From: Anaerolineae bacterium UTCFX1
GTDB lineage: Bacteria > Chloroflexota > Anaerolineae > Anaerolineales > Villigracilaceae
Length of the DNA stretch: 64,000 bases
Direction: 5' to 3'
Assembly: GCA_002050275.1 (NCBI GenBank)
Contig: MWTB01000004.1
Location: 62,001 to 126,000, forward strand
The first letter of the stretch is position 1. The number at the start of each line of letters is the position of its first letter. Below, piece after piece: positions 58,342-64,000 of this stretch. A model generated the notes under the pieces. That model had not been told where the DNA came from and searched no databases. It was given only the letters and a program-made list of their open reading frames with translations. The position numbers and the translations under genes were made by a program.

Positions 58342-59217
58342 CTAAACTTCTGGTTGGACAGGCGTTCGCATTTCACTTCTCGTTAACAAGATGACGGCGA
58401 CGAGGATCAAGCCGCCTCCCACTAACCCGGTAGGAGAAAGATTCTCCCCAAGCAGGCTCGCTCCTAGAATGACGGTCACCACCGGCTCCAGCGTGGAAAG
58501 CATCGCCGCGTTCGTCGGTCCGACGCGCTCAAGCCCGGCGAGAAACGCCACAACGGGAATAACAGTGGCGACCATCACGATGGCAGCTACGATAAGCCAG
58601 CCTGAATTGATCGCAGGAAAATGCACGCCGTTAAAAAGCGTGATCGTTCCAAATACCGCGCCCGCCGATGCGAAGATCACAGTGGACGACTGCACCGGCG
58701 AAACATGCTTCATCACATCCGCGCCGACGATGATATAGACGGAATAGATCAATGCTGCGGCGATTGCCATCAACGCGCCAATCGCTTCTCCGCCTTGCGG
58801 GTCAACGGTCAAAGCCGTGCCGAACAACGCTAGAAGCAACGCGGCGACCTTGAGAAACGTTACACGCTCGCGGTATACAATTACCGAAAGGATCAGCACG
58901 AAGAATGGATACAGGTACAACAGCAGGGCGACGAGTCCCGCAGAAGCGTAGTTGATCGCCGTTAGATACATAAACGATTGTCCAACGTAGCCTAACGCTC
59001 CCATGCCGATCAATTGAGCGAGCGTCTTCCCACGCGGCAGAGATTCACGCCGCACAACAAGCAAGACCGCCATCAAGATCGCCGCCAACGAAAAGCGGAG
59101 AAACAAAACCGTGAACGTATCCATGCCCGCGGCATAGGCATAACGCCCTAAAATGGCAAGCGTTCCAAAAGCGGCGGCGGAGAGTGCGATTAGGAGAATG
59201 CCAGTCAGTTTTTTCAT
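58342..59217 (-). CDS. EamA/DMT-family transporter
   Basis: The protein has 291 residues from the ATG at 59217; 16 earlier codons are not part of helix 1. It has ten predicted membrane segments in two EamA units (about 5-135 and 145-285), with SAAAFGTLAILGRYAY at the start and ERVGPTNAAMLSTLEPVVTVILGASLLGE, a strong EamA mark, in the second. It exports or imports a small metabolite not told by sequence. It is a distant paralogue of the EamA protein at 9787-10695. The epimerase gene lies 26 bases downstream. Confidence 0.9.
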   Translation of the reverse strand: MKKLTGILLIALSAAAFGTLAILGRYAYAAGMDTFTVLFLRFSLAAILMAVLLVVRRESLPRGKTLAQLIGMGALGYVGQSFMYLTAINYASAGLVALLLYLYPFFVLILSVIVYRERVTFLKVAALLLALFGTALTVDPQGGEAIGALMAIAAALIYSVYIIVGADVMKHVSPVQSSTVIFASAGAVFGTITLFNGVHFPAINSGWLIVAAIVMVATVIPVVAFLAGLERVGPTNAAMLSTLEPVVTVILGASLLGENLSPTGLVGGGLILVAVILLTRSEMRTPVQPEV

Positions 59218-59300
59218 CACGAATATTCGTTCAAATAAGAAGTTTTTAACACACACCGCGTCCACAAGTTCTACCGTCGTGAAAATTCATTCTCGAGATA

Positions 59301-59330
59301 AAAAAACAGTCCGCAATTTTGCGGCTGTTT
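59301..59330 (-). terminator. Intrinsic terminator after the DEAD-box gene
   Basis: ACAGCCGCAA and TTGCGGACTGT form a stem with one mismatch, followed on the minus strand by TTTTTTT. Confidence 0.8.
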
Positions 59331-59389
59331 TCATCTCACATGGCAAAACGACGTTTGTTCGCCTATCAAATAGCCCGATTTCGAAACCG

Positions 59390-60622
59390 CTATTTGCGTT
59401 TGGGCGCAAGACGATTCTTTGAGAACCGCGTCGGCGTAGGCGCGGGGCGCGGAGGGCGCGCACCTTCGCGACGTTCACGCCCAGAGCGCGGCGGCGCGGG
59501 AGGCGAGTAGTCAAAGTCGGGTAGAGTTTTTTTCTCCAGCGGATGCCCCATGATGCGCTCAAGTGTGCGAATCATATCCTTGTCTTCATCGGTAATCAGC
59601 GTGAATGCATCGCCTGTGCGTTGAGCGCGTCCTGTGCGACCGATGCGATGGATGTATGCGTCGGCAGTGTCGGGCATGTCGTAGTTGATGACGTGCGTAA
59701 TGCTATCAATGTCGAGACCACGCGCCGCGATGTCGGTGGCGACCATGATGCGGAAGTGTCCCGTTTTGAATCCGTGAAGCGCGCGTTCGCGTTGTCCCTG
59801 TGTGCGGTTGCCGTGCAGGCTTGTGACGCGAAATCCCGCGTGCGCGATCTGTTTCGCCACTTTGTCGGCGCGATGTTTCGTGCGCGTGAAAACCAGCATG
59901 GAATCCGAATCGATCTGTTTGAGCAGTTTCAACAACAATTCCGTTTTCAAATGCTGCGGCACGGGATATAACGCATGGCTTACCGTAACAGCAGGCTTAC
60001 TGATACCCATCGAAATCTTTTGCGGCTCAATCAATGCTTGCGACGCGAGTTGCTCCACCTCGGCAGGGAAAGTCGCCGAGAACAACATCGTTTGTCGTCG
60101 CGCCGGAACGGCTTTGATAATGCGTTTCACGTCGGGCAAAAAGCCCATATCGAACATGCGGTCGGCTTCATCAAGCACCAGAATTTCGATATTATTCATT
60201 TTCGCATGTCGTTGGCTGATGAGATCAAGCAGGCGGCCCGGGCACGCGACGAGAATCTCCACGCCGGCGCGCAACGCCTTAATCTGACGGTCGCTTCCAA
60301 CGCCCCCATAGATGGTTGCGCTCCTCAGCCCCGTCCCAATTGACAGAGTCCTCGTCACCTGATGGATCTGCTCGGCAAGTTCGCGCGTCGGCGTAACGAT
60401 AAGCGCGCGCGGCGTTCCTTTGGGACCTTCCAGTAATTTGTTAAGAATGGGAAGCACGAACGCCGCTGTTTTTCCCGTTCCCGTTTGCGCCGTGCCGATG
60501 ATGTCTCGTCCTCGCAACGCGGCGGGGATCGCCGCTTCCTGAATCGGCGTAGCGATTTCATAGCCTGCGGCGTTGATGCCCTGCATAAGGCGGGGGGCTA
60601 GATTAAATTGCGTGAAGTTCAA
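59390..60622 (-). CDS. DEAD-box RNA helicase (RhlE-like)
   Basis: The protein has 410 residues. Motifs in order: Q motif (FTQFNLAPRLMQGINAAGY with PIQ), I AQTGTGKTA, Ia PTRELAEQ, Ib GG and CPGRLLDL, II VLDEADRMFDMGF, III SATFP, IV VFTRTKH, V ATDIAARGLDID and VI HRIGRTGRAQRTG. A basic tail rich in Arg/Pro (about 375-410) probably binds RNA. It unwinds structured RNA in ribosome assembly or decay, often in the cold. The 5' leader is about 100 bases if the promoter at 60723-60748 is right. The short-tail plan is that of RhlE. Confidence 0.94.
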   Translation of the reverse strand: MNFTQFNLAPRLMQGINAAGYEIATPIQEAAIPAALRGRDIIGTAQTGTGKTAAFVLPILNKLLEGPKGTPRALIVTPTRELAEQIHQVTRTLSIGTGLRSATIYGGVGSDRQIKALRAGVEILVACPGRLLDLISQRHAKMNNIEILVLDEADRMFDMGFLPDVKRIIKAVPARRQTMLFSATFPAEVEQLASQALIEPQKISMGISKPAVTVSHALYPVPQHLKTELLLKLLKQIDSDSMLVFTRTKHRADKVAKQIAHAGFRVTSLHGNRTQGQRERALHGFKTGHFRIMVATDIAARGLDIDSITHVINYDMPDTADAYIHRIGRTGRAQRTGDAFTLITDEDKDMIRTLERIMGHPLEKKTLPDFDYSPPAPPRSGRERREGARPPRPAPTPTRFSKNRLAPKRK

Positions 60623-60722
60623 ACGAAATCCTGTTCTTCAGAAGTCTTGCACATGTAGCGATTGAGTATCCCTCAGTCAAAAACAGCGGTGGACTGCCGA
60701 TCTAGAAATATTTAATGAGAGG

Positions 60723-60748
60723 ATTATACACTGCTTCGCCGTTGTCAA
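60723..60748 (-). promoter_or_regulatory. Possible promoter of the DEAD-box gene
   Basis: TTGACA (complement of 60743-60748) and TATAAT (complement of 60723-60728) are perfect boxes, but the spacing is only 14 bases. A leader of about 95 bases would follow. Confidence 0.45.
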
Positions 60749-60772
60749 ATCCAACCGCCGGCAAATCCTTCC

Positions 60773-61570
60773 TTACGGTTGGGGCCAGGGAATCTCGACA
60801 GGTCCGCCATAGCCGTGCTTTTCCTGCACGAAAACGCGCCCCCATGAAGGCGCAACGCATCCGGCTTCATCTACGCCGATCGTAATAAACGGCTCGTTAG
60901 AACCGAGCGTTTCAAAAATAGTCCTCCCTGCCTCGCAACGCCACACCTCAACAATATACTGATGCATATTTTCATCTTCATACTTTCCCGGGCTGATCGG
61001 AACCGGCTCCCACGAAATAACCACTTTGCCATTTTCATCGCGTTTGGCGCTTACCCATTTTGGTCCAGGATAATACGGCGAAACTGGAAGCGTTAGCCCG
61101 GGATATACAACGCTCAAAGCGAGCATATCGCCCTGAACGTCGAGAAATTTCTTATTCACCCAGCAGTTCGCGCTTCGGTTTTGACCGTCCGTATTGCTAA
61201 CCAGAACCCAATTGTTCGCATCGGCGCGCCCGATCAGCTTAAGTTTTGCGGTTCGATTAAAGGCAACAAGATAAAGATACTCAGCACCGGGTCCGTAACG
61301 ACAGCTTAATTTATCCGCATTGACCGTAGCGGATAAACTTTCAACAGTAGGAATCGCAGTTGGCGTCGGCGTATCGGTCGCAGTTGGCGTAAAGGCACGC
61401 GTAGGCAGAGGCGTAACAGTGAAAGTCGGCGAAGGAGCAGCGGTAAAGGTCGCAGAAACAAGCGTTGCCGTATCCATCGGAGAGAGAGGCACAGAAGGTC
61501 TTTGCGGCTGAGGCGCGCAAGCGGCGACAGTGAGAAAACATACTATGGAAACGAACGGCGCAATTTTCAT
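60773..61570 (-). CDS. Lipoprotein with SH3-like domain
   Basis: The protein has 265 residues from the ATG at 61570. Signal peptide with lipobox VAAC, a long Thr/Pro-rich linker (about 25-75), then a bacterial SH3-like domain (about 80-145: VNADKLSCRYGPGAEYLYLVAFNRTAKLKLIGRADANNWVLVS, CWVNKKFL). A C-terminal part of about 110 residues resembles a fibronectin-like fold (KVVISWEPVPIS, QYIVEVWRCEAG) but is not firmly placed. It is likely displayed outside the membrane to bind wall or other polymers. The gene stands alone and diverges from the esterase gene. Confidence 0.82.
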   Translation of the reverse strand: MKIAPFVSIVCFLTVAACAPQPQRPSVPLSPMDTATLVSATFTAAPSPTFTVTPLPTRAFTPTATDTPTPTAIPTVESLSATVNADKLSCRYGPGAEYLYLVAFNRTAKLKLIGRADANNWVLVSNTDGQNRSANCWVNKKFLDVQGDMLALSVVYPGLTLPVSPYYPGPKWVSAKRDENGKVVISWEPVPISPGKYEDENMHQYIVEVWRCEAGRTIFETLGSNEPFITIGVDEAGCVAPSWGRVFVQEKHGYGGPVEIPWPQP

Positions 61571-61654
61571 ATCGCAATTGTACTTAATCTTTGTACGCAG
61601 AGCCATCGGATTTTTGGCGCGTTAACGCACGAGAGATAGTCTATAATTCCGCAT

Positions 61655-62434
61655 ATGCCTCAAATTATTCCTACCGCCGAACCGTTCTTTTTCCCGGGCG
61701 ACCCGGGCAAGCCCGCTTGTCTACTGATTCACGGATTCACAGGCACGCCAAAAGAAATGCGCGAATTGGGAGAATTCTTGAACAGGCGCGGATTTACTTG
61801 CTTGGGCGTTCGATTGACCGGGCATGCTACCGCTCCCGAAGACATGATCCGCTCGCGTTACACCGACTGGATCGCTTCGGTAGAAGACGGCTATCACTTC
61901 TTACGCGGCGTTTCAGACCGCATCTTCTTTTGCGGGCTTTCGATGGGCGGCGTTCTTGCGCTCTTAACGTCTACGCGCCTAGCGGCAACTGGAGTGATCG
62001 CCATGTCCGCGCCGTTTCAGTTGCCGTTCGATTATCCAGTTTGGCTTCTGCGTCTTCTTAGCGCGTTCAAACGCTATGCGCCCAAAGGCAGCGCCGCTCC
62101 CGGCAGCGGCTGGTTCGATCAAGCCGCTTATCGCGACCATATTTCTTACTCGCAAAACCCTATTCGGTCGGCGGCTGAATTACAGAAACTACTTGCCAAT
62201 ATGCGCACAGCGTTGCCAGACGCGCAAGCGCCCGTTTTACTAATCCATTCCAAAGACGACGATTATGTGCCAGCCGACAATCTGGAGAAAATTCGCGCGG
62301 CGCTGGTCAACGCAGCAAAGACGGAAACGCTCCTAGTCAGCGGATCGGGACACGTCGTCACACGCGACGCGGCGCGACGACAAGTATTCGAGGCAGCGTT
62401 GCAATTTATTCAACGCGTGGAAGAGAACGCTTGA
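61655..62434 (+). CDS. Alpha/beta-hydrolase, carboxylesterase (Est30-like)
   Basis: The protein has 259 residues. The oxyanion block is LLIHGFTGTPKEM, the nucleophile Ser is in FCGLSMGG (near residue 92), Asp lies in LIHSKDDDYVPADN and His in SGSGHVVTRD. The plan matches small bacterial monoacylglycerol or carboxylesterases such as Est30. No signal peptide is present, so it acts in the cytosol on short acyl esters; the natural substrate is unknown. The MBL-fold gene follows after 74 bases on the same strand. Confidence 0.9.
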   Translation: MPQIIPTAEPFFFPGDPGKPACLLIHGFTGTPKEMRELGEFLNRRGFTCLGVRLTGHATAPEDMIRSRYTDWIASVEDGYHFLRGVSDRIFFCGLSMGGVLALLTSTRLAATGVIAMSAPFQLPFDYPVWLLRLLSAFKRYAPKGSAAPGSGWFDQAAYRDHISYSQNPIRSAAELQKLLANMRTALPDAQAPVLLIHSKDDDYVPADNLEKIRAALVNAAKTETLLVSGSGHVVTRDAARRQVFEAALQFIQRVEENA

Positions 62435-62508
62435 ATTGAAGTCAGATATGGCATAATGGAGACGATACAACGCGCTCATTTGTATTTCAGCGCTGCGGAG
62501 ACTGCTCT

Positions 62509-63153
62509 ATGCTCGAAATCGAACCCTTCACGCTCGGACCCGTGCAAACAAACGCCTATCTCGTCGCCGACTCAAATACGAAAGAAGCGGCGGTTATTGA
62601 TCCTGCATGGGACGGTCTTACTATTCTGGAAACCGCGCGCAAACGCGGCTGGCGCATCGGTCATTTATGGTACACGCACGCGCATTTCGATCACATCGGC
62701 GGCGCGGCTGAAATTGCCGATGCGTTAAATCCGCTTCCGCTGACAGCGTTGCATCCCAATGATCACGTTTTGTGGCGCGCGGGCGGGGGCGGCGCAGCCT
62801 TCGGATTCGATATTGACCCGGGTCCCGAACCGACGATTGATTTTGAGCACAAGATGACCATGAAACTCGGCTCGGTAGAGTTCGAGATCTGCTTCACGCC
62901 AGGGCATACGCTCGGTCACTGTATCTTATATGTTCCTGCCGCTTCGACCTGCTTTTGCGGCGACTTGATCTTCGCCGGTTCCGTCGGTCGCACCGACCTG
63001 CCCGGCGGCGATTGGCATTCACTCGAAAGAAGCATCCGCGAACAAATTTTCACCCTGCCCGACGACACTCGTCTACTGCCCGGTCATGGGCCGGAAACAA
63101 CGGTCGCGCAAGAGAAGCGAAGCAACCCGTTTGTAAATACCCTGAAAACATAA
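62509..63153 (+). CDS. MBL-fold metallo-hydrolase (glyoxalase-II-like)
   Basis: The protein has 214 residues. The metal motif is THAHFDHIGG, with further ligands in TPGHTLGHCILY, FCGDLIF and LLPGHGPETT. The order and length match the small YcbL/glyoxalase II group that hydrolyses thioesters. The substrate is not known. It is co-oriented with the esterase gene, and a bidirectional terminator begins at its stop. Confidence 0.92.
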   Translation: MLEIEPFTLGPVQTNAYLVADSNTKEAAVIDPAWDGLTILETARKRGWRIGHLWYTHAHFDHIGGAAEIADALNPLPLTALHPNDHVLWRAGGGGAAFGFDIDPGPEPTIDFEHKMTMKLGSVEFEICFTPGHTLGHCILYVPAASTCFCGDLIFAGSVGRTDLPGGDWHSLERSIREQIFTLPDDTRLLPGHGPETTVAQEKRSNPFVNTLKT

Positions 63154-63190
63154 AAGAACCGCGCCTAAAAGGGCGCGGTTCTTCAATTAT
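63152..63190. terminator. Bidirectional terminator between MBL and rny genes
   Basis: A 12-bp perfect stem (AAGAACCGCGCC and complement) with a 6-base loop lies between the convergent genes. TT- and A-rich sequence flanks both sides. Confidence 0.8.
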
Positions 63191-64000
63191 TTTGCGATGC
63201 CCGTCGCTCGCGTTTCGCGAATGACGGTCACTTTAATTTGACCGGGATACTGCATGGTCTCTTCGATTTTCTTCGCCACGTCGCGCGCCAATCGCACTGA
63301 AGCGAGATCGTCAATCGCATCAGGTTTGACGAGGATACGCACTTCGCGCCCAGCTTGAATCGCAAACGCTTGTTTGACTCCCTCAAACGACATGGACATT
63401 TCTTCAAGCGAGCGAATACGTTTAATGTAAGCCTCAAGGTCTTCGCGCCGTGCGCCCGGTCTCGCGCCAGAAATCGCGTCCGCCGCCTCTGTGATAACCG
63501 CCTCAACCGTCAGTTGATCCACTTCATGATGATGCGCTTCAATGGCATTCACAACGATCGAGTTGACGCCGTACCGCCGGCAGAATTCCGCGCCAAGCTT
63601 GGCGTGCGTGCCGTCTTGATTATGATCCATCGCTTTGCCGATGTCGTGCAGGAAGCCGCCCAATTTAGACAATTCGACATTTGCGCCGATCTCCGCGGCA
63701 AGGATGCCCGCCAGTTTAGAGACTTCCACCGCGTGCGCGAGTTGATTTTGCCCATACGATGTGCGAAATTTAAGCCGCCCCATCATGCGCAATACTTCTT
63801 GATGTAACCCTGAAACATTCGCTTCAAACGCGGCTTGCTCGCCCGCTTCGTTGATGATCTTATCCACCGCCCGCGTCTCATCTTCTACGATCTTCTCAAT
63901 ATGCGCGGGATGAATCCTTCCGTCCAATACTAATTTCGCTAGCGCGCGCCGTCCGATCTCGCGGCGCACCGAATCGAAGCATGAAATCGTGACCGAGTCT
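63187..64000 (-). CDS. rny: Ribonuclease Y, C-terminal part
   Basis: The frame runs off the window end. About 270 C-terminal residues are visible, beginning DSVTISCFDSVRREIGRRAL (end of the KH region). The HD domain follows: the metal His of QNQLAHAVEVSKLAGILA, HDIG in GGFLHDIGKAMDHN, and IEAHHHEVDQLTVEAVITEAADAISGARPGARREDLEAYIKRIRSLEEM. The C-terminal end MQYPGQIKVTVIRETRA is conserved. The N-terminal membrane anchor and coiled coil lie outside. RNase Y starts mRNA decay at the membrane in bacteria without RNase E. Confidence 0.95.
   Translation of the reverse strand, partial: DSVTISCFDSVRREIGRRALAKLVLDGRIHPAHIEKIVEDETRAVDKIINEAGEQAAFEANVSGLHQEVLRMMGRLKFRTSYGQNQLAHAVEVSKLAGILAAEIGANVELSKLGGFLHDIGKAMDHNQDGTHAKLGAEFCRRYGVNSIVVNAIEAHHHEVDQLTVEAVITEAADAISGARPGARREDLEAYIKRIRSLEEMSMSFEGVKQAFAIQAGREVRILVKPDAIDDLASVRLARDVAKKIEETMQYPGQIKVTVIRETRATGIAK

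Noticed and set aside
1..64000. CRISPR array, prophage, IS element or rRNA
   Set aside because: No regularly spaced direct repeats, transposase, phage structural genes or rRNA sequence were seen on reading both strands.

Overview
The window reads as chromosome of a member of the Chloroflexota, most likely class Anaerolineae (inference). It has medium GC and mixed-strand housekeeping genes. Many predicted lipoproteins carry Thr/Pro/Ala-rich linkers, and there are MreB and bactofilin genes. No outer-membrane, phage or plasmid genes are seen. Several families of short palindromic intergenic repeats are present.

Layout. 1-4.8 kb: 3' end of an SRAP gene, LysM-M23 hydrolase, tRNA-Val, ECF sigma/anti-sigma pair, DUF1684, response regulator, thpR, rsfS. 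4.8-9.8 kb: a diversity-generating retroelement (DGR). Read on the minus strand it is a NACHT NTPase with a C-terminal FGE-sulfatase (C-type-lectin fold) domain ending in a variable repeat (VR1), then reverse transcriptase, Avd, and template repeat (TR1). All 14 substitutions between TR1 and VR1 lie at template adenines. A 19-nt tandem duplication inside VR1 currently shifts the target out of frame. 9.8-17.3 kb: EamA transporter, ndk, a large TPR protein, pyrimidine-nucleoside phosphorylase, UDG, queA. 17.4-20.2 kb: a KAP NTPase fused to an FGE domain whose 3' end (VR2) matches a non-coding, AAC-rich copy (TR2) just downstream. This looks like a second template/target pair with no RT of its own.

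20-35 kb: DUF2905, ruvB, a MacAB-like export operon with an ATPase-cNMP-binding fusion, upp, mreB, a D-Ala-D-Ala ligase-like enzyme, DUF2231 plus a haem lipoprotein, tRNA-Ser, GNAT, and an SLC13 transporter. 35-47 kb: thiolase, an S23-type four-helix protein and 3-hydroxybutyryl-CoA dehydrogenase; CAP and UbiA proteins; an RHH regulator with a clear promoter and operator; an S41 protease; a four-gene redox operon (ferredoxin, FAD oxidoreductase, cytochrome b-like protein, 15-haem cytochrome); and a cold-shock gene broken by one stop codon. 47-64 kb: PHP protein, two coupled SPFH-like membrane proteins, psuG, DUF92, a PH-domain protein, a ProRS-like protein without a catalytic core, bactofilin, fabI, mpg, epimerase, EamA, DEAD-box helicase, SH3 lipoprotein, esterase, MBL hydrolase and the C-terminal part of RNase Y.

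The main discovery candidate is the DGR. One RT/Avd set sits with a NACHT-FGE target, and 11 kb away lies a KAP-FGE gene with its own detached template. Both targets join a signalling NTPase to a diversifiable ligand-binding tip, which suggests (inference) a recognition or defence role.
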